A stretch of DNA of 64,000 nucleotides from Sipunculus nudus. Lineage: Eukaryota > Annelida > Sipuncula > Golfingiida > Sipunculidae. This document shows, in pieces, positions 1 to 12,750 of this stretch (position 1 is the first letter of the stretch; the number at the start of each line of letters is the position of its first letter). The notes under the pieces were generated by a model, which saw only the letters and a program-made list of their open reading frames with translations, had not been told where the DNA came from and did no database searches. The stretch covers positions 66,845,916 through 66,909,915 of the forward strand of contig CM049315.1 of NCBI GenBank assembly GCA_026874595.1, in the 5' to 3' direction. A program made the translations under genes and the position numbers.

Positions 1-327
1 CTTCTGCTACTGACAATGTATGTATTTTTCCCTTTTTTTCTTTTAGCTTCCTTGCCTTAAAACACATTTAATTCATCTTTCATATCGATCTATCATATAT
101 ACGTCTAACAATAATTATATATGTAACCACAATATAAATGTAAAAACATATTTGTACATATCTTATTGAGACAGCATCCCACTGAAAATCAATATTTTAT
201 TTTAACTTTATGAATAAAAAAAATAGCCACATTCCTCATCTTTTTTCCTCATCTCTTTTTATTCCTCATCTGATACATACCCCCTAACCCCGATACAAAG
301 CCCGGTTACCGGGTTTATCAGCTAGTA

Positions 328-379
<52 letters not shown>

Positions 380-1973
380 CACACACACACCCCAATCGCA
401 AAACTCAGTTTCGCCCCTATTTATATGCTTCGTAACACATCGAACAAGCCAAGAAACAGGATCACCTATCCTTCAGTGAATCGATACATAATTATGTACA
501 TTCATTAGTATATAACATATTAGCTCTGGAACAGGTTTTTTTATATTCTGATATCGAGCAGGGACATGTTGATGGCAACGTAGGTCATAATATCATTAGT
601 TGGGCTGATTCTCGTTCCAAATCGAGAGACGCAAGTAAATTTGATATGATTGTCTATTTTTATATGTGTTTGTGGTGCGTCTCAAAAGTTGAGTTCCAAG
701 AAACCAATTTTTGTTGCTGTCAGTTAGAGGATCCCAAAAAGCCTGAGAGCAGAAACACAATCTTGAACTTACAAAAACGTGAGCCTTGATCTCGATTACT
801 GTAATAATCCTGAGGTCCAAGACATAATGAGCTATCATTTAGAAATTTAGCATGGGTTCCGACAGAGAGGTCTTATATCACCCGAAAAGAAAGAAACGGA
901 GACCTAGGCAAAATAGCCTTTTTTATTTCACTGAATACAAAATGTCTTACGCATAACTTACCTAATCTGGAGCTTAATTCAATGTACATCAACCGTTTTT
1001 ATTTAATATTTCAACTTCAGTTCCTGTTCTTTGGTTGACATTTTGATGTCTTCGGTGATTTATCAAGCTAAAATGCATTTAATATTATAAAATAGCAAGA
1101 GGACTGACAGCACAGTCGGTCGTGTCATTTCTTAAGGTTATCCCAAATAATGGTTGTATAAACTAGGGATATTTGCAACCACTGATGTATTTTAACCATA
1201 AATGTGCGAATAGTTGTGAAATTTCACAACTCAAGTTATAGTTCCAAGAACTTGTGATAACTTCTGAATTACGACAGTAATATCATATAGATGCACAGTA
1301 TTTCAGATTAGAAACGATACACCGTGACATGAATGTTTAACATGTAGTACCAATGAAGAAAATGGTGGCGCCAATGATTTTGCACAATAATGGACATTTA
1401 CTCAGACCAACGGACACGCCACATTTTAGGACAAGCCACAAGGTTTACTTAAGTTTTAGTACCTTAAATTGAATACTACATGTTGTCAATATTCATATTT
1501 TTTGATAATTTTGAAGAACTGGATTTGTCACTAAAATTTCTGAGAAATTACAGGATTCATGCTTAAATGAGGCTCGTTCCTTTGAACTTAAATAATTTAT
1601 TCGGCAACCTTGAAAACCTTTCTTCTTCTTGAATATTATAAGAATAGTATGGGTTTCCGTGACCTAATTGTACATTTCAGCACCTGTCTGATTATGAAAT
1701 TGATATTTATGATTTATGCCCTGCCGATGAGAGAGACATAATAACCAGACCTTCTATAACACTAGTTGCCTTTGAGTAACCTTTCTTGGCCTTTATCTCC
1801 AAACAGAAAACTTAACTAACATATAATATACCTATATCCCCATTCAGCTAACAGGAATGCCACCACAGGCTGTGGACATCTACTGTAAATACCATGATCG
1901 AGTAACACAAATATTCCAATGCTAGCTTGGTTCACAAGGTCGAATTCTTGCAGACAAAATACAACTAATTAAA
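1..1973. other. Gene-free AT-rich flank
   Basis: No exon, RNA gene or recognisable transposon was seen here. It holds a TA microsatellite near 332-376 and a perfect 20-bp palindrome at 1212-1231. The only open frames are short and have no protein-like composition. It lies downstream of the minus-strand BTB pseudogene. Confidence 0.5.
332..376. repeat. (TA)n microsatellite
   Basis: Uninterrupted TA dinucleotide run followed by a short CA run (near 380-390). Confidence 0.95.
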
Positions 1974-4027
1974 TCACATCAATGACCCAGAAAACAATGC
2001 CCTCAATAGTTCTGCTGCAAGTTCTCTTTTTTCTTCCTCTGGATCATCTTCTTCACTCTCCCACATCCTCTCATCCGCATCTTCCAGATTATCTCCTTCA
2101 GGCATTGTTTCAAGCGTCTCAGCTCTCCAGCGCCGTTTTACAGTCTTCAGGATATTACGGATCTCGCGTGGGGCTAACGGGCACTCGTTGGTCTTGTCTT
2201 CACAAGGTGCTTCGTCTAGAAGGTCCAGGAAGCGGGTTCTGACCAAGTGCACAGTGAACTGTTTTGGAGGTGTGCGAGTCGGCAATGGTGGAGCTTCCAT
2301 GAATTGATCCCTGAAAGGACTGTAAATACCAAAGTCAAAATAACTCACCCTTCTTTGTTTGTACAGAACATAAACATCCCCATCAGTTTTCCCGACGAGC
2401 TTTGCATAAAATTCCCCAGGAAATCGGAGAGGCTGAAGGTCAGGACATTTCCTGATTTCCCATGCATTCTTACGAATCTTGTACACTAGAGCGTCTTTGC
2501 CAATTTTGATCAGCAGCTCCGCAGATGTACCCAAAATGTCAAAACCGTCGTCAAGGTTGATGTTTTCCAGAAGTGATCTCAGAGGAATTTTGGCAGAAGG
2601 GCTTTTCAATTGTTCCAATTGACCGGACGACGGTGTCACATGCCAAATGAGAAGTTTTGCTTGTTCCCTCAACGATATAATATAAACAGTCCCGTCTTTT
2701 CTGTACGTGGATCGAAAATATAACGAGACGCCACCTGGATCAGCTTGGCTCTCGCAGACCGCTTTCCACTGACGAGTTTCCGTGTCGAAACGTTCGATAC
2801 AAAACGTCCACATCTTCTTACCAACTCCAACATCCACAGACCCGGATGCCCCTCCACTTTTTCTTCCTTTTCCAGATCTGGTTATATTATTATTTTCCAT
2901 GAACACTCGTTCTCGGAGGAAATACAGCTGACCATCGTTGAAACAAACAGGAGTATGTACATTTGTCCTGCTCCGCCTTCAAACCAGGATCCTGATCAAT
3001 GCGGGGAAGATCGATCACATTCTTGTTGATTATGTTCACCAGGACGAACTTGTGCCATCCAGTAGGAATACATATGTATTCCGCCGACGAACCCAGCCCA
3101 AATATATATATGATCGTTTCACTAACCCGAACTATAGCTTCTTTTGGGACTTTCACTTTTAGCCATATCTTTTTTTCAGGTCGGTAAATAAGATGGATTC
3201 CTTTCACTCCGTGTTCATAGTAAAACACTTCTTCTAAAGGTTCTTCATGAGAATCATCAGAGTCGTTCTTTGAGGCTCTGTCCATTGTTGGTTCAGCAAG
3301 GCTTGATGCAAATGTCGATGTTTTAGGATCCTCACAGGGTAGACCCGCTGCTTCCCTCAATCGTCCAAGGAACGGTTTTCTGCCTGGTTCGTCCATCTCG
3401 CACCAACGATGTAGGAACTTCTCAAGCTTTCCAGCTGAACAAAATTTTGTCATTCCTTGTTTGATGAAAAAACAGGAGGTCAAGTGGCTTAGTCTCAAGT
3501 GCTTCTTCGCTCTCATAAAGGGAGTCATGGAAACGGCTCTGGGCAAGGTCCTTGGATACATCTTCAAGTTCATTTATTGATAGGTCACGGCTGACCGACC
3601 ATGTCCAGAAAACTGTTCCCATACTCAGGTTATTCAAAATAAAATTGACGCAGCTTTCTTTTAAGTCAGTCATCTCGAATAATCTCGCTACTTGGAAAAC
3701 ACCCTGTACTTCATCTTTGGTGAAGGTGATCTCGCCATGATAGATGAACTCCAGCACAGCAGTCACTGACTTAATGGACTCAGTTTTGCCAGATAAGTTG
3801 ACTTCTTTTGGCCAGGACCTTACATTCTTTGGAAAGGTCCTTCTAATATAAGGACACATGGCGGCTAAGACACACGGATGGGCGAGCTTCCTCTCCTCCC
3901 CCACTTTGAGAGTAACATTGCAGTGCTCTGATCGGTCGTACTGCTGACGCAACAACTCCTTCAGATCCATTTGTTTTCTTGATCGGTTCACAGGTGGCGC
4001 TGACAATGCATTCTACCTTCTCCTAAT
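1974..4027 (-). pseudogene. Broken BTB-BACK/propeller gene copy (paralogue of the gene at 35892-37931)
   Basis: Three minus-strand segments in different frames together match the intact paralogue end to end. 4006-3422 holds the BTB domain and start of BACK, 3573-2890 the rest of BACK and first propeller part, and 2906-1974 the remaining propeller and acidic tail. Comparison with the paralogue shows three lesions. An in-frame TAG lies at 4015-4013, just inside the exon if the conserved TTTTAG acceptor (ending 4028) is used. A +1 shift occurs next to a six-T run (plus strand A-run near 3467-3472). A 2-base deletion lies near 2953-2956. An internal ATG at 3970 could start the BTB part alone. Family knowledge: BTB-BACK proteins are usually Cul3 ubiquitin-ligase adaptors. 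Inference: a recently inactivated duplicate, or an allele with sequencing indels. An N-terminal BTB-only product remains possible because that segment is open. Confidence 0.75.
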
Positions 4028-4030
4028 CTA

Positions 4031-4830
4031 AAATTGAGTAGATTTACGAGTAAATAAAAATTATATTTGTTGGTGTTACCCTGTTTAAAGAGTATATAAG
4101 TGGTAAGAACTATTTTTTCCCAGGATGTGAATACGTCTCTTTCACAGAGGAATAAGATATATCGTTTCATCGGCCACTCCTTTGTACCTGCGCTTAATTT
4201 CGCTATTGATTTATCAAATTCAATCAGTTTATGACATTAACATGATATCAATTTTATTCTTTGACTTTAAGTATATATTTTTCTGCTTCTTTTATTAAAC
4301 AGTTTTCAACCCTTCACCGATAATCATATTAGGTAAATTCACTGGCAAACATACTGTGCACGGATGTTTTATTCTGTAAACAAGCTAATCTGTCAAGTCG
4401 AGCTATTTACATGCTACCAAACTTATAATTCATAAACAAATAACTGTCATAAAAGACAGTAAACAAAAATTTTAAAAATTTACTATTTACTTGCGTAAAA
4501 CTAAAGAAATAATCTCTTTTTAATGCACAGAATGGGATCGAATATATTTTCTCTATCATTCTTATCTTTCATCAATATTCACCGGATCTCTTCCCAATGA
4601 AAAAGGCATTGACTATTCCAAAAATGCGTGTAAACCAACACCTAAGACCAAACATTTAAAGATTGAATCTTTTATTAAAAAATTTACAGAAGACAATTCT
4701 TAAAGAACACACTGCCCGGGCCCTGTTTTAAATGCCTTCACAAACATGAAAAGGTAGACGGCCTTAAACATCATCTTGTATGCCTTTATACCGCAAGAAA
4801 TGCGTATATTATAATGTATTGATATCAGAT
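4031..4830. other. Gene-free spacer
   Basis: AT-rich sequence upstream of the BTB pseudogene. No exon, RNA gene or clear repeat was recognised. Confidence 0.4.
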
Positions 4831-5540
4831 CATTCTATTAGTGTCTTTTAATACCTTTAATGTGACACATAATGGTGTTCTTGTTTTCAATGCTGCAACT
4901 CTTGCCACTGTTAGTATATTTCATATACTTTTTATTTTAATTTGAAATTAAATATGGCCATGAAGTAGATAACAAAAGCCACCAAGTATGAGTAAACTTA
5001 CTTTATTTTTTATGTACTATATACCATTAGGTAAATAAATATAATACAAACATACACCAAACAATAATGATAATAATAATAATGAATGAATGAACTAATT
5101 AATAACTAATAATAATTTAAATAATGTAAAAATTACTTTGACATTTTTCAAATAATTTTAACGTGTTGAGGTTAATTTATAATTACATTCTATTAGTGTC
5201 TTTTAATACCTTTAATGTGACACATAATGGTGTTCTTGTTTTCAATGCTGCAACTCTTGCCACTGTAAGTATATTTCATATACTTTTTATTTTAATTTGA
5301 AATTAAATATGGCCATGAAGTAGATAACAAAAGCCACCAAGTATTAGTAAACTGACTTTATTTTTTATGTACTATATACCATTAGGTAAATAAATATAAT
5401 ACAAACATACACCAAACAATAATGATAATAATAATAATGAATGAATGAACTAATTAATAACTAATAATAATTTAAATAATGTAAAAATTACTTTGACATT
5501 TTTCAAATAACTTTAACGTGTTGAGGTTAATTTATAATTA
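4831..5540. repeat. 355-bp tandem duplication (2 copies)
   Basis: Two adjacent 355-bp units, 4831-5185 and 5186-5540, differ at only a handful of positions, for example TGTTAG versus TGTAAG and GAGTAAACTTA versus TTAGTAAACTGA. The unit contains a (AATA)n-like stretch and no open frame. The near identity implies a recent duplication. Confidence 0.93.
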
Positions 5541-6179
5541 CATTTAATGTCTTACCCTATTTATTGCTTGAGCAAGCGGGAGCAGTACGTTTTTCTCTGA
5601 GACTTGTATTACTAAGGTCCTGGATAAATACAGTTGATTTTGTCAACCGCCTAGCCCTTCCACGTGAATGAACCCAAATTGTAAACAAGGCGGAAATCTA
5701 TTGGCTTCGTGCCAATTTTCCCAGAACTGATTTTCCTGGCCTGAACTAATAAGAGCAGTCACCCCACGTATGACCTTAACAAGTGAAGTAATGCGTACAG
5801 GATCATGCCAATATGTAATATTATCATAGCTATGTGATATTAAGAGCAATATTATACAGTAAAACAGCAGGCTACTCACTGCAAACTATTTATTATAGCT
5901 TATGAATCTGAATATCAATAAAACTTAAACTCGCGTGAAAAGGGACGAGCGACCTTAAATGCCACACATTTAAATGTACAGTAAACGTGGCTTATAAATT
6001 TTATATGGGTTTGTTCTCTGAGTGCAATAGCCTAGAGCGGACTTGTGACAGATAATGTCAAATAGGGAGCTCATATATTGAAAATATTTTCTAGGAGGTT
6101 CATTGACGGATCAATGATTTATCATGTTATCAGCAGCGTTCCACCCGGTCATTTTCATTTTAAATCTGATGGAAAAAAT

Positions 6180-6227
<48 letters not shown>

Positions 6228-6483
6228 GTCACTCTTGCTCTTAACCTCCACTTCGACTATAGACTAACACGGCTATGCCATTAATTATCATTCATCTTAT
6301 TTCCTGGTAAAAATAGTTTCCGTCCATCTCCAGGGGGACAGACACCACTCTCATTAATTTTGATGGTTCTGCGTGTAGGAGAACTTAACATCGAGCCGCA
6401 GCTGCCACCTGTAGTGATGACTGGAAATTACTTGTACTTACCAAAAGGGATAACGGAGCAGTCGGACAGATCTCGAGTCACAC
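5541..6483. other. Gene-free spacer with TA microsatellite
   Basis: No coding signal. A (TA)n run occupies 6182-6226. Short open frames here are non-conserved in appearance. Confidence 0.4.
6182..6226. repeat. (TA)n microsatellite
   Basis: Uninterrupted TA dinucleotide run. Confidence 0.95.
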
Positions 6484-6711
6484 GGGCTTGTCACAGAAGA
6501 CTGAAAAAAAAATCCCGGAACTTTGAGCCACAAAACCCCAAGAATAAGCGATGCAACCCATTGTGACATATACAGCTCCTTGTCTGTTTAATAACAACAC
6601 TAAAGTAGTCAAGAAGCTTCATATGTCTCACGGGTTGTATCGCTTATTCTTGGGGTTTTGTGACTCAAATTTCCGGGATAATTTTTTTTTTCAGTCTTCT
6701 GTGACAAGCCC
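6484..6711. repeat. Fold-back inverted repeat (about 78-bp arms)
   Basis: The arm 6484-6560, beginning GGGCTTGTCACAGAAGACTG, is the near-exact reverse complement of 6632-6711, ending CAGTCTTCTGTGACAAGCCC. The loop is about 70 bp. Arms differ by a few substitutions and in A/T-run length. The structure would give a strong hairpin and resembles a fold-back MITE. No protein is encoded. Confidence 0.85.
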
Positions 6712-7828
6712 CTGTGGACAGAGTCAACAGTGTCACAGCATTTAGAGATGGCTCGCTCTCGGCTGGGTTTACCACAGGTATTTGAATCTGACAAAGAACC
6801 TGTTCATGACTATTGACACGCCGCTACAGGGATTGTTTTTCGCTTCATGCGTAAAGCGGTTGCGACCTCTGGTAGAGATGCGAAGATTCTAACTCGGTAT
6901 GCGATGTCGCTGTAACGATCTCGAAATCCAAAATACATAGACAGAACCGTATGCGAAGTGGGTGTTATAATCGGAGTCGTGTTGCATTTACTTATATTAG
7001 ACATCAAGGCAAAGACTTTTTATCTGGTAAAACAGTCTTCAGGTAGCATACTGTTCTGCCATTTTATTAGCCATATGTGATATAAAATTCTAAACATGGT
7101 ATTGACAATTTTAAGGTATAACAAAAAAATGTAATGAAGAAAATATTGCTCTATATCCAAACTTTATAATATGTAGGGCCCTTAGCTCCTTCCAGGTAAA
7201 AAAAATAACAAATATTAAGAATAGATTTTTTATTTTTTTGTCCTATATGCTTTTCTGTTTTTATTATTATTGTTTATATTCCTGCTGTACGTCGTACGTC
7301 AAATACTAGAGAACAGTGCAGAAAGTACCATAAGTATTCCTTCCATCTTCTATTGTACTCTAAAATTTCCCCGCCTCAGCGGAGCGGGATAAATGTATTA
7401 AGTGGTCCCGACCATCTGTCGGGCCATGCGTCTCTCTGTACGTAAAAAAATATAATAAAATTATATTCGTCGCGATATCTCAAAAATGTTCACTCTTATC
7501 TACTTACAATGGTGTATTATGGCATAAATTTATCAAAATCTTTCAAATAGAAACGTTTACTTTTTTTGTTTCATTTGTAAATTAATTAAATAAATTTGTA
7601 ATAAATATTATTATTAAGTCTGACCGGCTTGTACAGCATGTTTAGACAAGGGGAGGGGGGGGGGGGGACAAAAATAATCCAGACACATTAGACTAGAACA
7701 TCGAGCGGCAATTCAACGAATGATTTACAAAATTTGCTTCATATGTAATGCAATATCTCATAAAAGGGTTTTAGGATCCAGCTTTAAGTAACAAGGTGGG
7801 TGTGTCTAAAGTGTCTCCTCACCTAATT
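6712..7828. other. Gene-free spacer
   Basis: No exon or RNA gene was seen. A G-rich homopolymer tract lies near 7648-7668. The sequence is otherwise AT-rich. Confidence 0.4.
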
Positions 7829-9158
7829 GTATCCGCCAAAGTTTTGCGGAAACTATGTTTTCAGCTCACCGCCGCCGCCGCCGCCGCCGCGTAGTTGTCC
7901 GGAGAACTCCTCCGTAACCGCTGGGCGGAATATTACGAAACCCGGCATTATGTTCGGGTCACATGTGAACTGCTGCGCCCCGATTTCGTTTAGACCTCTG
8001 ACCTTTCCTCTCTGCCCAGCGTCCATTTGTGCGTCTGTTTCCACACATAAACCCACATATCTCAGGAACCGTTTGACCGATCAGGAAATTTTTTTTTACA
8101 AATGTAGCCCTGGGATAGCTTTATAACATACACAAAAAATGGTGGCGCCAACTGCAACCATGTGTGCACAGTGTCCATCTGTTCGTCTGTCTTGGGTTAA
8201 AATCACTCATATCTCCGCAGTGGTTTGACTAATTCACCTGAAATATGGCATGCGTATGCATCCTGGGTAGCTTTCTTGATTTTTATGACAGGTGGCGCCA
8301 CCTACATTCACGTTCACGCTGCAGACATCCATGCTTATATCTCCGGACTGGTTTGACGTATCTTCCTGAAAATTTGCATGTGTATAGATCTCACATAGCT
8401 CTTTACCATACGCCACCTGCAACCATTTTTGCACAGCGTCCGTCTGTTTGTCTGCCATGGGATAAAATCACTCATATATTGGCAGTGGTTTGACTTATCT
8501 GCCTAAAATTTTGCGTGATTATACATCTTGGTTAGCTTTCTCGATTTTTTTTGGCAGGTGTCGCCACCTACATACACATTTCGGCTGCAGACATCCATGC
8601 TAATATGCAACACACCTCACTCTATTTCCCCTTGCCACTCAATCCATGCCTCTCATATCTGCATAAAATTTTGCAGTTTATACATCCTGAACAGCTTTCT
8701 TGATTTTATGACAGGTGGCGCCACCTACATTCTAGTTTACGCTGCAGACATCCAAGCTCATATCTCGGGAACCGTTTGACCGATTGGGCCAAAATTTTGC
8801 ATGTGTATAGATCTAACATAGCTCTTTATCATACATAAAACTGGAGGGGCCACCTGCAACCATTTTTGCACAGCGTCCGTCTGTTTGTCTGCCGTGGGAT
8901 AAAATCACTCATATCTCAGTTGTGATTTGACTTATCTGCCTAAAATTTTGCGTGTTTATTCATCTTGGTTAGCTTTCTCGATTTTTTTTTTTGGCAGGTG
9001 TCGCCACCTACATACACATTTCGGCTGCAGACATCCATGCTTATATGCAACACATCTCACTCTTTTTCCCCTTGCCACTCAATAGATTGCTTGGATCATC
9101 CGTTCCACTCTGATTTAGGGGGATACACGTAGTCGCTTGTCGACTACCCGTATTCTAG
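7829..9158 (+). mobile_element. Non-autonomous Helitron/pearl-like element with core tandem repeats, copy 1
   Basis: The left end carries TTGTATCCGCC followed by an inverted-repeat partner and a (CCG)n tract at 7869-7890. The body has tandem core repeats, each built around variants of the palindrome AGGTGGCGCCACCT (for example near 8291, 8560, 8713). The right end has a hairpin GTAGTCG-CTTGT-CGACTAC and then CCGTATTCTAG, followed by T. Hairpin plus CTRR|T is the known signature of Helitron 3' ends. A microsatellite and tandem core repeats are typical of bivalve 'pearl' elements. A second copy in the opposite orientation lies at 47801-49283. No transposase or Rep/helicase is encoded. The left boundary is uncertain by a few bases and does not show the usual TC start. 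Confidence 0.7.
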
Positions 9159-9410
9159 TTTCATTTGTGGACACTCTTGGTAAGTGTATGATTTTTATTT
9201 ATTCTGCATGAGGTTATGTTTTCAACCAAAGTACACATTTCTCACATTCCATGCGGCGAGAATTTGTGCCTCTAAAAATGTTCATGTTATATACATATTT
9301 TTAATTATTTTATCCTGCAGCAGTAAAACAGCTGATTGGCCTAGCAGTAGTTCAGATTTGTTTTATATATCAATGTGTGTGTTTTCCATTGCCATGGATC
9401 GTGCTGTCCT

Positions 9411-9484
9411 CCTCCACTTTGATAGGTGACATCGTTTTGCTCTGATTGGTCGTACTGCTGATGCAACAACTTTCTGTTTTCGTG
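9411..9484 (-). pseudogene. Fragment of a BTB domain N-terminus
   Basis: The minus-strand reading contains LLHQQYDQSEQNDVT, matching LLRQQYDRSEHCDVT at the start of the BTB domain in the two window paralogues. Nucleotide similarity to 3896-3975 runs for roughly 75 bases and then stops on both sides. No other BTB sequence is nearby. It is a small duplicated scrap of the same gene family, not a functional gene. Confidence 0.7.
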
Positions 9485-10729
9485 AACCCTCAACGTATGG
9501 TGCACATTCTGTATGCCCGTTCCTGAAAATAACAACAAACCTAATAGTGAAGAATGCAGGGATGGGACTCCTGGCAACTAGTCTGACATAGCCAGTGTAC
9601 CGGAGCTACATTGTTCTACATATAGGTCAAGCAAACGTATTCCAAATCTCATTATATTATCATATAACATAATTGCCTATGAAAAAAAAATATTAATATA
9701 GATTTTACATATAATGAGCCCAATTCCTGGAGGAAAATATTTTTCCTTTTTATTTTTCCACTGAAAACATGAGGTTGTGTGATTTGTTCAAAAACTATTG
9801 GCACATCTCTGAGCATCGACAACTCAGCAGTGACGTCACACACTAGGAAATCCCCTGCGACTAAAAATTCTAGAGCTCAGTAAAAGCACAGTATTTCTGC
9901 CTCTGTCAGTCCCAAATTTTCAGCAGAGAATAAAAACAACATGCATTACTAGATTTGAGTCGTTGATAAAATTCAGTCCATGATGTCACATGTGTACCAA
10001 GCAATCAAATCAGGGCAAAGTCTGGGATCTGTATGAAATATGTGCATTCATTTATACTATCCATTAAGTTTTGAACACTTGTTGTGCTGTCTTTTAAAGG
10101 TCTCAGGAGTCGGTGTACACGATGTTCAGTTATTTCTTAACATTACTTGAACTGTTTCTCTATGACCATAAGACATGTACATAAATTCGGAAAGGTAAAG
10201 TATTCTCTACAATGTGGTTCATGAAAAGTAAAGGTTTACTCAAACTGGTCGATTTTTTTTAACATTTTAAAATGTTTGCCAGGCTTTATTATATTTTAAC
10301 TTCGAAATTTCTCAGCCATTTTTGGTTCAAGATATTCCAGTTTCACCATCTGAAGTTGTAAACGTGTTCTATAAAAGTGTTTGATTTCGTGGGTTTTTTT
10401 GCCTTCCTTTAATGGGAAGAATTTTATAGGTTAATAAAATAGTTTTGTATCTTTAAAACTTGAACACACTTGAGTATATCTGAATAAGTTTGAGAGTAAA
10501 CACCCGAAAAAGAAAACACCAGGGGACTTTTTTCCTTTATCTTAACATGATAAATACAGAAATTTTTTAGCTGGTGCAGGTATACTGGAATAAATGGTTG
10601 AGTGTGTGTGATTTACCTCTAGTGTAAGTAGGGTGGAGATGTGAGTTTATTCTGTTAATGAACTAGAAATTTCTGGCAACGGAGATGCCGTAGTATCTCC
10701 AGATAATTAGGGCATACCACCTCTAAAAT
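9485..10729. other. Gene-free spacer
   Basis: AT-rich sequence between the BTB fragment and the next repeat. No exon or recognised element. Confidence 0.35.
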
Positions 10730-11640
10730 AGACCCCCTTCTTCTGAGGCATTTATTGACAATTTACAAGGCCAAGGCCACCAGGATCAAGTCCGACAAAA
10801 TTTGTAGAAAATATATGCAGGACTTCAAAAGTTATGAGGTTCACAAAATTCTGTTTTCGTAGATTTTACCTGGAAAATAGAAGTCAAGGTCTAGTCCGAG
10901 ATGTTACAGGAAACAATAAGTGTGTCAAATAACAGGAAGAAATATGCAGTTCTTCATAGGTTATGGACTCATAAAACTCCTATAGTATCACAAATTTGAC
11001 TCGAAGTCCCAGTTCAATGACACAAGTGTTTGAAACTGTCAGACAACATGATCGAAACTATTTGTAAATTATATACTGAAGGGAAAATAAGCAGTACTTT
11101 TAAAAGTTATGAGATACACACAATTCTTAACATCAGCAGATTTGACCTAGAAGGTTAAGGTGAAGAGTTTTCTAACTACATCATTTTGAACAACATCAAT
11201 CCACTTGGAAATTATATTGTTTTCGTTTGTCGCCAAATATGAAAATATTCATGGTCAGGGCCACGCTAAAGGTAAAGATCATGACCCCAGTTTGAACAGG
11301 CTTCATCCTTTAACCTATGTCTATGCATGTGCAATATATATTATATGTGCATTTATGTTTTACCTATAATGCTCACACTATTGACAAATGGCAAAGATGT
11401 GGTATGATAAGGAAATAGGCCTACAGGGAGAACAAGTGGCGCAAAGAGTCTCGCGTGCAACACAAAGCTATCCAATATCTGTGGTCAACCTGGTTTCTGG
11501 ACGAATCCATGCAACCTTTCTTGAGATATTTACGATTTTGTGTGATTTTCACCAACAGTGGAATTATTCAAGGTCAAGGTCACTCTTCTTCATCCTCTTC
11601 ATCGGGCCAATGTCTATACCACACGCTGAACTGCACATGT
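10730..11640. repeat. Degenerate dispersed/tandem repeat, about 150-bp period
   Basis: Diverged units recur with the pattern 'TTATGAG(GT/AT)...CACAAAATTCT...GATTTTACCTGGAA...AAGGTC' near 10835, 10960 and 11105. The segment near 10728 (CTTCTTCTGAGGCAT) and 11480-11560 (GGTCAACCTGG...TTTCTTGAGATATTT) resembles 59628-59960. This indicates an old, dispersed family also present near the esterase locus. Confidence 0.5.
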
Positions 11641-12635
11641 GAGATAAGTAGATTATTATTGATGTATTGTCATGTGATTTCAGACCCTCAGGTATCTCAC
11701 AACACAAGCGCATGTTATATGTTTGGTTAATGTCATATGGTTGGTGATTTGATGCTAGTTGTTAACTATTAGGACACACTTAATGGCCTTTCATAATTGT
11801 CATTGTATTGTGCATGCACTTATGGAACCATGGTGATGTGGCCTTATATTTATAATAACATTATTCATTCATGAAACACAAGTGCAAAAAAATCAAACCT
11901 AAGCAGAGTATGCCTTTTCAACACAGTTCATCCAGAACAACGATTAACAATAAAAAAAAATCATGCACGCGGATCCAGCGGGAGATTTAAGGAGGCGTGA
12001 CACCCCATTCTTAATTCCACTGTCGAACACAAATAATTTTTTTAATTGTAAACTATACCCAAAAAAAAATTTCCTGGGACATTACTTCCCTTAATCTGAT
12101 AATTTATTCATCAAATCTGGCAGAAGACCGCAGACCAGTTGCAGATTTACTTTTACATTTTTTTTACGATTGCCCCCTTCATTGCGTGGTCCCCTCCCAT
12201 TCTCTTGCTTGTCATTATTAAATGTTCACTTTTTTAAATCATAATATATAATCTTACGAGATATTAGTGGAGTTCAATCATGAGACAGGCATGGAATCTT
12301 TTGAAACTTTGAATAAGCATATGACGGACAGATTGATATTTCAAAATGCCAAAACCTTCACGTTTGGTTTGGGATCCTGTATAATTAATTTATTTTCTGA
12401 CAGTTAAATGCACAAACAACAATTTGTCCTAAAATTGTTCGACTTAATTATAACGCATTTTTCTTTAGGGGTGACTTATGTATATAAACTAGTTTTATTG
12501 TTATTTTTTCTGTCGTAGAAAATATAAATACATGTATCGCATGTGCCTGTATGTCAGGATCAGTTACTCTTCGCAGTTGACCATTTCCGTTTTGACAAGC
12601 ACTGGTTCCCGCTGATTTTCTTATGTAATATACAA
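11641..12635. other. Gene-free spacer
   Basis: No coding or RNA signal recognised. AT-rich, with short homopolymer runs. Confidence 0.35.
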
Positions 12636-12750
12636 GGATTATATAATTAGTTATTATAACTAATTCGAGGCATTTTCCATGGGTCAGATGGTCACGTCCG
12701 AAATAGTCTGTACTGGTGAAGGAAACTGAAGGACCCTGAGAAAATAATTA
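12636..12750 (+). repeat. Short dispersed repeat (SINE-like), copy 1
   Basis: The stretch with CCATGGGTCAGATGG, AGTCTGTACTGGTGAAGGAA and ACTGAAGGACCCTGAGAAAA matches 26190-26290 in order and spacing. That copy has CCATGGCTCAGGTGATAGC and TCTGTATAGGTGGAGGAA. The 'GGAGGAAACCGGAGAACC' motif suggests a widely dispersed family. No clear polymerase III boxes were confirmed, so the SINE label is tentative. Confidence 0.4.

Noticed and set aside
7827-9200. Several 70-100 codon frames
   Set aside because: They lie within the Helitron/pearl-like element and repeat with its core units; no domain is recognisable.
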